Part shown: positions 37,184-45,639 of the stretch, piece after piece
Layout of the letters: each line of letters opens with the position of its first letter
Position numbering within the stretch: position 1 is the stretch's first letter
Translations under genes and position numbers: made by a program
From: Bacteriovoracaceae bacterium
GTDB lineage: Bacteria > Bdellovibrionota > Bacteriovoracia > Bacteriovoracales > Bacteriovoracaceae
NCBI GenBank assembly: GCA_024711325.1
Contig: JANJTC010000005.1
Location: 1,140,172 to 1,204,171, forward strand
DNA: 64,000 bases
Reading direction: 5' to 3'
The notes under the pieces: model-generated
What the model saw: only the letters and a program-made list of their open reading frames with translations
Told to the model about the DNA's origin: nothing
Database searches by the model: none

Positions 37184-38815
37184 TTAATAAGGCCATCCCG
37201 AAAGAGGTCCTGTATAGGCCTGTGGAAATGACTCGTAGACAACCATGTTATTTATAATATCGATGATTGCGTTTAAACCGACAAAATTCATCCCATCAAT
37301 GTTACTATAAAAAATCTGGGCAGTAGCATATAGGTAATGTTTATCAGGGTCATATTGACTAAAAAAGTTACTGTTCTTGATGATACTATTTCCAGAGTGG
37401 AACTCCATATTAATATACCCTATGGAAACATCACTTAATGAGCTAGAGTAACTTGCAAAAAAGATAATTTCACCTAAAGTTTTTGTTCTGCTAACAGTGC
37501 TATCAACGATATCAATGCTTGTATTTGTTGAAATATTAGAATCGATGATAACCGAATTATTGATCAGACCTGTAATAAAATAATGTGAATTGACCAACCT
37601 TGAAACCCCAAGAATCTGAGAATTCCCACAGACAGAGACGCTGCTACCAATATGTGAGGTTGCAGATACCGTTGCTGTATTCGCTACAAAACCTCCAATA
37701 GATCCGTCAGGGTTTTGATGGTTTTTACCAAATGCCGTTCCAGAACAGCCTTGAATTTGACCACTTATAATGACTTCTTTTTGAATGGTTCCTTGTTCCC
37801 AGAATAGGCTACCATCAGGTCTTGTTAGAGTGAGAATAACATTATAATTTCCTGGATTCTCGTATGTGTGGGAAATAATTTTTGAAGTAGTTATTTCTTT
37901 TTTCCCATCTCCAAAATCCCAGTTGTATAGCACGCTGGTTAGTGATGGGCGGTCAGGATCGGTAGCATCAAAGTTTACCACCATTCCATTGGGTGAATAG
38001 GTGAAATCCATAAGTGCTATTGGGCAATTTGACTCAATCTTTGATGTAGTTTCATAAAGCAGTTCAAATACTTTTGCTTTCGCCTCCCAATCAAAAAGAT
38101 AAGTAGAAAGAATCCCGTGTTTAAGGTATTCGTCACTTGGATCATTAGGGTCACTGACTACTACCAGGTCATTTATATTTGACCAACGAGTAGGAATTGG
38201 TTTTATTATCATATCTTGATCTAGGGTGGCATAGCCTGATTTGGTAACATCAGTATAAAGGATAGGTGAAGCAATCTGGAAACCAACAAAGAAGTGATGC
38301 TTTTTATCTGTGATGACGTCTGAGAAAGAATCTTCCATGAATAGACCGCCCTGGGAGTGTGATACTGCTAATACGCGAAAATCATTCTCAAGGACGGATT
38401 CATATGCAAATTTAAGTTCATTTCGATTTATAGCATAGTGTGAATCCTTATCAAAATTTTGAATATATTTCGAATAGAGAATTCCTAGGTCCTGAGGAGT
38501 TATATAATCTCTGCCTTTTTCCCCAAGAAAAGCTCTAAAGGCTTCATATCTGTCTGTTAATTGTAAGAAAGTTAAAAAAGAATCTGGCATTTTTTGAATA
38601 ACTGATTCAAGTACGTCTAGAGCAAAACTTTCATCAAAGTTATGTATCAATGTTGCCTTTGGTTTTATTGAATAATCATCAAAATTTGAGTAATTTAAAC
38701 TTTCATGAAGTAATATTTTTGCATCCACAGCATCAGCTTCTTTAGTTTGAACTCCATTTATGTAGATTAATTTTGTCCCCTTTATTGAGCATTTATTTGA
38801 TGCGAAAGAATCCAT
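37184..38815 (-). CDS. Secreted alpha/beta-hydrolase-like protein with PKD domain (signal peptide out of frame)
   Basis: The 543-residue frame has a lipase-type nucleophile elbow (VSHSQGG, near residue 157), a PKD domain (about 270-350, with WDFGDG and SHTYENPGNYNV) and a C-terminal repetitive beta-helix-like region rich in Ser, Asn, Ile and Val. Such a protein should be exported, yet this frame starts at an internal ATG without a signal peptide. A good one, with a ribosome site, lies upstream in another frame (38782-38844). Either a single-base change has broken the gene, or there is a sequencing error or recoding. It is downstream of the exported protein at 38856 in one operon. Confidence 0.75.
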   Translation of the reverse strand: MDSFASNKCSIKGTKLIYINGVQTKEADAVDAKILLHESLNYSNFDDYSIKPKATLIHNFDESFALDVLESVIQKMPDSFLTFLQLTDRYEAFRAFLGEKGRDYITPQDLGILYSKYIQNFDKDSHYAINRNELKFAYESVLENDFRVLAVSHSQGGLFMEDSFSDVITDKKHHFFVGFQIASPILYTDVTKSGYATLDQDMIIKPIPTRWSNINDLVVVSDPNDPSDEYLKHGILSTYLFDWEAKAKVFELLYETTSKIESNCPIALMDFTYSPNGMVVNFDATDPDRPSLTSVLYNWDFGDGKKEITTSKIISHTYENPGNYNVILTLTRPDGSLFWEQGTIQKEVIISGQIQGCSGTAFGKNHQNPDGSIGGFVANTATVSATSHIGSSVSVCGNSQILGVSRLVNSHYFITGLINNSVIIDSNISTNTSIDIVDSTVSRTKTLGEIIFFASYSSSLSDVSIGYINMEFHSGNSIIKNSNFFSQYDPDKHYLYATAQIFYSNIDGMNFVGLNAIIDIINNMVVYESFPQAYTGPLSGWPY

Positions 38816-38844
38816 AAAATAAATAAAGCAAAGTATATTTTCAT
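38782..38844 (-). pseudogene. Out-of-frame signal-peptide leader of the PKD hydrolase
   Basis: An ATG with AGGA five bases upstream opens a 20-codon frame starting MKIYFALFILWIL and ending INAQ, a textbook signal peptide with an AxA-like cleavage site, then TAA. It overlaps the start of the 543-residue hydrolase frame by 34 bp. One missing base between about 38785 and 38815 would join the two. I interpret it as the true 5' end of that gene. Confidence 0.6.
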
Positions 38845-38855
38845 AAAATCCTTAT

Positions 38856-39767
38856 TTAGAGATTAAAGGAACAAAGTGCTTTTTTTTCTTCTATCTCATT
38901 TGGAGATGTGAAGCTTTGGCCATTAAAGTTACCGCTGGCCTTAATGTCGGCATGCAATCGATCTTTTGTATTTAAATATAGATCTTCAAGTTTGTGACGG
39001 ATTTGTCTTTCTTCATTAAAACCAACAATAGTTTTTAAGCAGAACATGCTATATAGATAGTTTCTAGTTGCGAGATTAGATAAGACTCTGTCATGAATCG
39101 AAAGGATTCTTAATTGGAAGTTTGCAGCCATTTGACGAGTGGCAAGTCTTACGGAAGGCTGATCTACATATGTATTATCAATCCAAATCTGAACATCATC
39201 TCTTATCCCGTCATTGTCTGAATCAATTCCTGCAACTGTCGCTTTGTTTTGGATAGGATCCGGTATAGGAACTCCAGGTTTTGCAGCTTCCAAAACAAAT
39301 CTTACATGATCGTGATATGCTGATTTGTATTGGAACTCTTCATCTTTGTCCTTTTTCGTTTTAACTTTGACATGTAGACGATAAAAGCCTGGTGGCTGAT
39401 CCTTCATGTTTACATGTAGCTCTTTCCCTTGAGGACCATCTATTAATTTTGAAACCACATAGTCTTTCTCTTTCAGAATTAATTCATTGGCATTATGGAC
39501 TTTGAATTTGAGTTGCTGGATCTTAAAGTCTGGAGGAGATTTTATTAAAAAACGGGCAAGACCATCTTTAATCGGAGAGTTTACGGGAATCACTTCAAAG
39601 GTAGATTTTATGTATTTACCTTCTATCCTTTTGGTGAATTTCCAATCTTTGGCAGGTGTTCCTGTGTTATAAAGTGCCCCATCTTTCTTATTAGATTCGT
39701 TGTTAGGCCCTGCATGAAGAGTTAGAACCGTTAATAGACATAGGCCAAGTAATATAGCTAATCGCAA
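38856..39767 (-). CDS. Exported protein with calcium-loop-like segment (paralogue A)
   Basis: A signal peptide (MRLAILLGLCLLTVLTLHAG) precedes about 280 residues of unknown family. The first part is beta-rich (KIQQLKFKVHNANELILKEKDY), resembling an extracellular domain. Near residue 205 DSDNDGIRDDVQ looks like a thrombospondin type 3 calcium loop, and the C-terminal third is helical and contains Cys. The protein at 45640-46572 is a clear paralogue with the same order. The ribosome site of the following hydrolase leader starts right after the stop, so the two share a transcript. Confidence 0.75.
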   Translation of the reverse strand: MRLAILLGLCLLTVLTLHAGPNNESNKKDGALYNTGTPAKDWKFTKRIEGKYIKSTFEVIPVNSPIKDGLARFLIKSPPDFKIQQLKFKVHNANELILKEKDYVVSKLIDGPQGKELHVNMKDQPPGFYRLHVKVKTKKDKDEEFQYKSAYHDHVRFVLEAAKPGVPIPDPIQNKATVAGIDSDNDGIRDDVQIWIDNTYVDQPSVRLATRQMAANFQLRILSIHDRVLSNLATRNYLYSMFCLKTIVGFNEERQIRHKLEDLYLNTKDRLHADIKASGNFNGQSFTSPNEIEEKKALCSFNL

Positions 39768-39842
39768 AGTGAGCTCCTGATAGTAGTATAACTGTTTCGA
39801 CAGGAGCTTCGATTCACATGATATAAGATTTCCTATAATGGT

Positions 39843-40202
39843 TTAGGAAAATAAAACCACTGCCAGAGCGGCCAGGGCGGGAAGACCTTGAATCATAAAA
39901 ATTCTGCGGTTAACAGTAATCGCCCCAAAGATACCTGCGATGAGCACGCATCCTAAGAAGAATAATTTTAGGGAGTCGCTATAAATCACTCCGGGCCACA
40001 GGGACCAGATGAGTCCCGCTGCTAGGAAGCCATTATAAAGGCCTTGATTGGCCGCAAGAGTGGCGGAGCGTTTGGCAAATTCAGGATCATTGCGAAAGAT
40101 TTTAAGACCGATGGGTTTGGTCCAGAGATTCATTTCAAGAACAAGAAAGGCCAGATGTAAAAAGGCCACAAAGCCTACGAGAATGTTTTCAAGTATAAGC
40201 AT
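39843..40202 (-). CDS. DUF1304 family membrane protein
   Basis: The 119-residue protein has four membrane helices and the DUF1304 pattern: HLAFLVLEMNLW, then AANQGLYNGFLAAGL and FGAITVNRRIFMIQGLPA. The molecular role of the family is unknown. It is a short minus-strand gene that begins 24 bases after the stop of the small lipoprotein gene and is probably co-transcribed with it. Confidence 0.88.
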   Translation of the reverse strand: MLILENILVGFVAFLHLAFLVLEMNLWTKPIGLKIFRNDPEFAKRSATLAANQGLYNGFLAAGLIWSLWPGVIYSDSLKLFFLGCVLIAGIFGAITVNRRIFMIQGLPALAALAVVLFS

Positions 40203-40226
40203 TTGTGGCCCTTGGAACTTTATTAA

Positions 40227-40418
40227 TTAAGATTTTTTTGGTTTCTCACATGAACCATCAGCGCATTTTTTTTCTTTGTGATCACAGCATTTCTTTTTGC
40301 CGTCTTCTTTTGAGCAGCTCGTTTTATCACCGCAATGTGATTTGCCGTGCATAGAGTGGTGTGAGCAAGCTGAAATTGAAAGAAGAGTCGTAAGCGTCAG
40401 AAGAGAGAGAAGTTTCAT
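40227..40418 (-). CDS. Small Cys/His-rich lipoprotein
   Basis: I chose ATG 40418, with AAGGA six bases upstream. The 63-residue product has a lipoprotein signal ending LSISAC (Cys18). The mature tail is short and rich in Cys, His and Lys (HHSMHGKSHCGDK, KKKCCDHKEKKC), which suggests metal binding (copper, zinc or nickel) at the periplasmic face. The function is not known. It precedes the DUF1304 gene. Confidence 0.7.
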   Translation of the reverse strand: MKLLSLLTLTTLLSISACSHHSMHGKSHCGDKTSCSKEDGKKKCCDHKEKKCADGSCEKPKKS

Positions 40419-40559
40419 TTTTGTATCCTTTTGATAATGACTGCTAATTGTTGATTTAGTAGTTTTATTATAGAGTAAATTCTTATGAATATCCTTCGGC
40501 ATTTTACGAAAAAAATCTTAGCGTTTAAAACCGACTTTTCCCGTCGGTTGGAGAAACCT

Positions 40560-40931
40560 ATGTATAAGAAGATGGGTGAATTTAAGGTTATTGATAAGTT
40601 GGTGAATGATTTTTATGAAATCATGAGCACTGATCCTGTGGCCGAAGACTGTTTTGCCACTCATTCGGGAAAAGACATCCGGGAATCAGCGGAGAAATTA
40701 AAATACTTTCTGAGTGGATGGACTGGTGGCCCTCAGATGTATCTGGAAAAATATGGCCATCCTCGTCTGCGGGGCAGGCATTTTCCTTTTAAGATAGGCG
40801 CTAAAGAAGGGGATCAGTGGCTCTATTGCATGCGCAAAGCACTTTTAAAATCTCCCATTGATCCAGGGGTGCAAGAAGAACTCATGCGTGCCTTTGAAGG
40901 GATAACTAAACTAGTCCAGAATCAGGATTAA
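40560..40931 (+). CDS. Group II truncated haemoglobin
   Basis: I chose ATG 40560, with GGAG eight bases upstream; it matches the usual start of the family better than the ATG at 40485. The 123-residue globin has the group II signature FLSGWTGGPQMYLEKYGHPRLRGRH, in which the later His before PRLR is in the proximal region, and the distal tryptophan (DQWLYCM). These proteins bind oxygen or nitric oxide and handle reactive nitrogen or oxygen chemistry. It ends in a 4-bp overlap with a QEGLA-motif protein gene on the other strand. Confidence 0.9.
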   Translation: MYKKMGEFKVIDKLVNDFYEIMSTDPVAEDCFATHSGKDIRESAEKLKYFLSGWTGGPQMYLEKYGHPRLRGRHFPFKIGAKEGDQWLYCMRKALLKSPIDPGVQEELMRAFEGITKLVQNQD

Positions 40932-42118
40932 AGAAAGCCGTGATTAAATAAACTAAAGGAGAGTTCTTTTAGTTTTTGCAATCGGGCGAGAACCAGAGGG
41001 TGTTCGAGTCCTTTGGGGAAATACTTAATTTTAGGATCCAGAAAAGTCCAGTGATCCATCAGCATGATATGTTCTTCGAAAGAAATTTTTCCCACCCATA
41101 GAGATTTAAGATCAGTTTTATAAAAATGCAGATGATAAAGAAGCTCGATCATCCCATGCAGATACAAGAGCTCTTTGGTGAAGGCCATGCCTCCTTCAAA
41201 CGGGACTCCCCGGAAAACCCTGAGGGAGAGTTTGAACGCATCTAGTTCTTCCATGCCATTATATTTTAAGTAAGCATAAACATCAGTGATGGATGAGCCT
41301 TTCTCTGCCATTGAAGTGGCAATATGCCTTTGCATGACTTTATTCCATCTCTCTAAGGTCATACAGCCGGTGATGATTTCCACAATGATGGCGAGTCCCT
41401 CTTGGAGAAAAGTGGTCCTGGGTGCCCAAGTGGAGAGCCAGGGATTATCTTCCTGAGCGGCGCCGTTTAATGAGGTTCCTAGGTGAACCCATCCTTCATG
41501 AACGGCGAAAATATCCAGATGGCCTGTCGTATAAGTTTTATGGGGATTGAGTTTTAGCGTACGTCTTCCGGCCGATGAATCAGAGAGAAGGGAGCTTGAA
41601 GGCTTAACTTCAAACTCTGAGGGATCAAAAGTTTCTTCCAGTTTATGGCGTAAATAGTTAAGGGCGTTTTCACCCTGAAGGCTTGTCTCACTCTTATCCG
41701 GCAAGCAGTACTCCGGAATTTTATCCAGGAAATACAGGAAGGCGTTATTTTTAGCATATTTTTGTGAAGTGCCATAAAGCGTCTTACAGTGATCATAGAA
41801 AGTATGATTATCAAAATTTTCCATCATGATCAGAAGGTGGCGATAATCCTGAATCCTCTGGGTAAAAATTTTTTTTAATTGAAAGGGAATGTCCGCATGA
41901 GCGAGATCCCTGCTGAAGGCATCCATTGCTTTATATTTTTCTGCAACGTTCACTGGGAAAGGCACGCTGACATCTTCCAGGCCATCGATGAAGAATTTAT
42001 GCTGTGGGAAAAGAAGGTAGAGATCTTTTAAGGGATAGCGCGGATGACCTAGAAAACTCAGGTCTTTGGCAATATCTTTAAGTCGATAAGAAAAGTCTCT
42101 TACTTCATTTTTATTCAC
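40928..42118 (-). CDS. QEGLA-motif (DUF1704/tyrosine-carboxypeptidase-like) protein
   Basis: The 396-residue protein has the family's central segment, with HEGWVH (a putative HExxxH zinc site) followed by TTFLQEGLA, whose Glu would complete a metallopeptidase site. It matches proteins annotated as flavohaemoglobin expression-modulating QEGLA motif proteins and resembles the MATCAP tyrosine carboxypeptidase fold. The bacterial substrate is unknown. It is cytoplasmic and stands alone, tail to tail with the truncated haemoglobin gene. Confidence 0.82.
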   Translation of the reverse strand: MNKNEVRDFSYRLKDIAKDLSFLGHPRYPLKDLYLLFPQHKFFIDGLEDVSVPFPVNVAEKYKAMDAFSRDLAHADIPFQLKKIFTQRIQDYRHLLIMMENFDNHTFYDHCKTLYGTSQKYAKNNAFLYFLDKIPEYCLPDKSETSLQGENALNYLRHKLEETFDPSEFEVKPSSSLLSDSSAGRRTLKLNPHKTYTTGHLDIFAVHEGWVHLGTSLNGAAQEDNPWLSTWAPRTTFLQEGLAIIVEIITGCMTLERWNKVMQRHIATSMAEKGSSITDVYAYLKYNGMEELDAFKLSLRVFRGVPFEGGMAFTKELLYLHGMIELLYHLHFYKTDLKSLWVGKISFEEHIMLMDHWTFLDPKIKYFPKGLEHPLVLARLQKLKELSFSLFNHGFL

Positions 42119-42179
42119 AGTCTCTCATCGGTAAGAAAATGTCGGAGATGAGAGAGAACCTTCAAGGTATAATGCCACT

Positions 42180-43286
42180 ATGAAAACATTAATCCTTCTC
42201 CTTTTGCTTCCTCTTACTTCTTTTGCCAAATTTGGAAAGCCTGAGCTTTTAGCACGCCTAAATGATCGGGGTGCTTGGAATGCTCCAGATAATATGTGGT
42301 GCTTCACTTCGGAGCCGGCGATTTTAGCGGGAAAAGTTTATCTGGGATGCATGGATGAGAAGGGCCGCTCAATGGTTCAGTGGGCGAATGGATTTAAGAT
42401 CATCGCTCGCGCCGAAGGGGAGCATTTATTCTCTAACCCTGTGGCCTCCTTTGGGAAAGTCACCTGGTATGAATACAACGAGTTTAATGCTCAAAAGTCT
42501 TTTGAATTAAAAGAGACTTTAAAAGTCACAGATATTAGAAATTTGGGTCCCTTAAGTATGGCGGGAGATAATCTTCTTCCGTATTCAAGTGATGCCTGGA
42601 TTTTTCGCTTAAAGAGTGACAGTCCCGAGCTTTGGATCTGGAAAAAAGATGAAGTCATCCCATTTTTCAATCCGGGTGCGGCCTTCATCTACACTCCTTA
42701 CATTGGTGGTGATGGTTCTATCGTGATTAAAACCCGTGAGGGAAATTACAATGAAACTTCGCCTGATCGCCTCTGGCATTATGCTAATGGCTCGTGGAAA
42801 GTGATTCTGGAAGATACTGATGCTAATGCTCAGTCACCGTGGAAAAACATTCGTCATCAGATGAGTGTGGATGGGGACAAAGTTGTGGCCTTAGCGACAG
42901 ATGCAAAAAGTGAGGCCTTGTTACTGATTGAAAAGGGTGTGGTTAAAATTATTGCTCGCGCTGGTAAGGATGATGTGGCACGCTTTGATTATTTTGCCCC
43001 TAAGATGCAGGCCGGAGTCATTGCGATTCGTGGGGAAGACTTCGAAGGGCGAAAGGTTCTTTATGTGCATGATAAAGACGGCTTTCGTCGGCTATTAACT
43101 CAAGGGGACATCGTTCATACTGACATTGGTCTTGGACGGGTTCATTACTCCAATCAAGATGCCATTTTTTATGGAGCTCCGGGAGTGGATGAGAAAGGAA
43201 ATGTCTATCAACAGGCGACTCTAACCGATGCTGATCATCCAAGGACATTACTCGGAATTGGTCTGGTGAAGTTCTTAAAAGAGTAG
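42180..43286 (+). CDS. Exported protein, beta-propeller-like
   Basis: A signal peptide (MKTLILLLLLPLTSFAKF) precedes about 350 residues with repeated short beta strands and aromatic or Asp-rich turns (DNMWCF, KVYLGCMDEKGR, KVVALATDAKSE, KVLYVHDKDGF). This suggests a periplasmic beta-propeller, but no family is recognised. It is divergent from the QEGLA gene with a 61-base gap and is followed by an exported amidotransferase gene. Confidence 0.72.
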   Translation: MKTLILLLLLPLTSFAKFGKPELLARLNDRGAWNAPDNMWCFTSEPAILAGKVYLGCMDEKGRSMVQWANGFKIIARAEGEHLFSNPVASFGKVTWYEYNEFNAQKSFELKETLKVTDIRNLGPLSMAGDNLLPYSSDAWIFRLKSDSPELWIWKKDEVIPFFNPGAAFIYTPYIGGDGSIVIKTREGNYNETSPDRLWHYANGSWKVILEDTDANAQSPWKNIRHQMSVDGDKVVALATDAKSEALLLIEKGVVKIIARAGKDDVARFDYFAPKMQAGVIAIRGEDFEGRKVLYVHDKDGFRRLLTQGDIVHTDIGLGRVHYSNQDAIFYGAPGVDEKGNVYQQATLTDADHPRTLLGIGLVKFLKE

Positions 43287-43344
43287 AATTTGCCTAAAAT
43301 ACTTTATCCTTTGGGCAAAGGGGGGACTCTTTTAAAATAAACTA

Positions 43345-44190
43345 ATGATTAAAAGAGTTTTTGTTTTGGGAGTGCTCCTGGCCTCCTTCACCACTTCTGC
43401 CTGTGAACTACCGAGGGGAGAGTCTTTGAAGGTGGGTTGCAGTTATGACTGTGACTTTTTGTATCGTTTTCGCCTTCACATGTCTTCCTGGTCACTAGGT
43501 TATTCCACTGAAATTATTAGTCTTCACAATACTCCGGATCTGCGCGCTTCATTGGAAGAGCTCGACGGGGTTTTAATTCCGGGCGGGGCCGATATTGATC
43601 CCAAGTATTATCTGAATCAAGTTTCTCCTGAACTCAAAGACTACACCCAAAAAAATCTCCATTTGGTGAATTATTCACGAGAAGGTGAGGTGCGGGATCC
43701 CTTTGAATACTCCTTAGTTAAAATGTATTCAGAGGAAGAAAAATTCAAAGATCTTCCGATGCTGGGGATTTGTCGCGGATTTCAAATGATGTCGGTCGCT
43801 CAGGGCATTCCCTTATACCTTGATATTAGAACCGAAGTTGGAATCAAAAATCGCATCAATCGTTTTGACCGGGTTTACATTGATGAGGGTCCTGACTCTC
43901 TAATGGATTCCATTCATCGTTCAAAATCTGTGAGGGGATTTAAAATTCATCATCAAGGCATTCGTGTTCCTTATTATTTGGAAAATCAGGATAAATATCC
44001 CCTGACACGGGTGACTGCTTTTTCCAACAACCGAAAAATTGCTGAATCAATTGAATACACTCATCGTCCGGCACTTGGTGTTCAGTACCATCCTGAAAAA
44101 TCTTTTCCCCGAACCTCTGGTCCTGTTTTTAGGTGGTTTCTCAAGAAGGCCTGCGAACACAAAAATGCTTCACTCAAGGAAATCTTATGA
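43345..44190 (+). CDS. Exported class-I glutamine amidotransferase-like hydrolase (peptidase C26 type)
   Basis: A signal peptide (MIKRVFVLGVLLASFTTSAC) or lipobox-like end precedes a 260-residue class-I amidotransferase domain. The triad appears intact: Cys143 in MLGICRGFQMM, and His249 and Glu251 in VQYHPEKSF. GVLIPGGADIDP is the typical oxyanion-loop region of gamma-glutamyl-GABA hydrolases (PuuD-like). Export is unusual for that group and suggests a gamma-glutamyl peptide substrate in the periplasm. It overlaps the following peptidase gene as ATGA, so the two probably act together. Confidence 0.85.
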   Translation: MIKRVFVLGVLLASFTTSACELPRGESLKVGCSYDCDFLYRFRLHMSSWSLGYSTEIISLHNTPDLRASLEELDGVLIPGGADIDPKYYLNQVSPELKDYTQKNLHLVNYSREGEVRDPFEYSLVKMYSEEEKFKDLPMLGICRGFQMMSVAQGIPLYLDIRTEVGIKNRINRFDRVYIDEGPDSLMDSIHRSKSVRGFKIHHQGIRVPYYLENQDKYPLTRVTAFSNNRKIAESIEYTHRPALGVQYHPEKSFPRTSGPVFRWFLKKACEHKNASLKEIL

Positions 44191-45536
44191 AAAAATGGTC
44201 CCTCCTTTCAGTCTTACTCAGTACCTCGGTCTTCGCCAACCTTCATCTGGCCCCGCCAGATTTTGAGACCGAAAAGGGAAGGGCCATCTTCGTTGATTTT
44301 AAAACTGCTGAATACGATATCACTTATAATGTGATGTGGAAGAAGACGAGTGTTAAATCCAAGATCATCTTCCAGGCCGATAAAACCGGAAAACCCGTTT
44401 TTGATTTGATCCCAACGGCCAAGAATGCTTATCTCAATGGTGTTCCAGTTTCTATTATCGAAACTCAATCTCCCGATGGTTCAAAACTTCGCCAGATTGA
44501 TCATGAGGTTGGGCCAGGCCAGCATACTTTAGAACTGGAAAATAAATTCTCACGGAATGTTCGCTATAACCTTCTGACCAGAAAAGTCTCAAGTGCTTTT
44601 TGGATTCGTGATCTTAAGTACCGTAAGTTCATGGAGCAATACATTCCTTCAAACTTTGAATTTGATCAGTACCAGATGATCATGAATGTCACTTTCGCAG
44701 GAACAAGTCGGGCCCGTCAGGATATCTATACCAACGGAGCGCTGACTCAGACATCACCTAATTCTTACCGTATTGTTTATCCAGAATACTTCACGGTCTC
44801 ATGTCCGTATTTTCATACAACTCCCAAGGGAAGAAAGAAGCGTTTGGATTTCACTTATCCTTCCATCGATGGAAGACAAATTCCTGTCACGGTCTATACT
44901 TCCTGGTGGTCTCATCCGAGTAAGTTTAAGGCCGAGGCCCAGAAAGTCATGAAAGAGCTTGAGGCCGATTACGGTCCTTGGGGACATCCTTCACTTGTGG
45001 CCTACGAAACCATTCCTGGCACAGGTGGAATGGAGCATGCAGGAGCTACTCAAACATCACTTGCGGCCCTGGATCACGAAATGCTTCACTCTTATTTCGC
45101 TAAAGGGGTCATGCCAGCGAACGGCAACTCCGGATGGATCGATGAGGCCATCGCCAGCTGGCGCGATAAAGGTTATCGTCGGTCACCCCTCCCAAATTTC
45201 ACAGGCAGTAACCTTGGCTCTCAGTCCGTTTATAAAAGAAACACCGATAGCCGCGCTTACGCTTTAGGCGCCGAATTCATGGCCTATATAGATTATCGCC
45301 TGCAAGATATCGGAGGCCTTAAATCATTCTTAAAAGGCTATTTCCAGGCCTATAAGCACACGGTGATTACCACTGAGCACTTCAAAAACAATCTCGAATT
45401 CTTCAGTGGTCTCGATCTTACCCAAGACTTTGAAACCTACATCTGGGGCGAGAATCCAACAGATTCCAAGCAGCACGAAGAGGCCAATCCTCATCACAAA
45501 GAAATTTCCCGGGTTCTTTTCAACACACTACTTTAA
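44187..45536 (+). CDS. Exported M1-like gluzincin peptidase
   Basis: ATG 44187 overlaps the upstream stop and gives a signal peptide (MKKWSLLSVLLSTSVFANL). The 449-residue protein has the M1 zinc signature HExxH-x18-E: His297, Glu298, His301 and Glu320 in DEAIASW. A GTGGMEH segment ahead of it resembles the GAMEN-type exopeptidase loop, altered here. It is probably a periplasmic aminopeptidase. It forms an operon with the amidotransferase-like hydrolase; both act on amide bonds. Confidence 0.85.
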   Translation: MKKWSLLSVLLSTSVFANLHLAPPDFETEKGRAIFVDFKTAEYDITYNVMWKKTSVKSKIIFQADKTGKPVFDLIPTAKNAYLNGVPVSIIETQSPDGSKLRQIDHEVGPGQHTLELENKFSRNVRYNLLTRKVSSAFWIRDLKYRKFMEQYIPSNFEFDQYQMIMNVTFAGTSRARQDIYTNGALTQTSPNSYRIVYPEYFTVSCPYFHTTPKGRKKRLDFTYPSIDGRQIPVTVYTSWWSHPSKFKAEAQKVMKELEADYGPWGHPSLVAYETIPGTGGMEHAGATQTSLAALDHEMLHSYFAKGVMPANGNSGWIDEAIASWRDKGYRRSPLPNFTGSNLGSQSVYKRNTDSRAYALGAEFMAYIDYRLQDIGGLKSFLKGYFQAYKHTVITTEHFKNNLEFFSGLDLTQDFETYIWGENPTDSKQHEEANPHHKEISRVLFNTLL

Positions 45537-45586
45537 AACCCAATTCTGGTAGTCGATATTCCTGCCCGCTTTGTGGATCCATAAAA

Positions 45587-45613
45587 AGAGGAAGCCTTAG
45601 GCTTCCTCTTTTT
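45587..45613. terminator. Bidirectional terminator
   Basis: AAAGAGGAAGCC pairs with GGCTTCCTCTTT around a 3-base loop, flanked by A and T runs on either side. It lies between the convergent peptidase gene and the paralogue gene at 45640 and should work in both directions. Confidence 0.85.
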
Positions 45614-45618
45614 ATTTA

Positions 45619-45636
45619 GGTTCCAAGCTTGGAACC
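45619..45636. repeat. Perfect 18-bp palindrome
   Basis: GGTTCCAAGCTTGGAACC is a perfect inverted repeat without a spacer, directly next to the bidirectional terminator and 3 bases from the stop of the gene at 45640. It could be a second 3' hairpin or a protein-binding site. Confidence 0.7.
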
Positions 45637-45639
45637 CTA

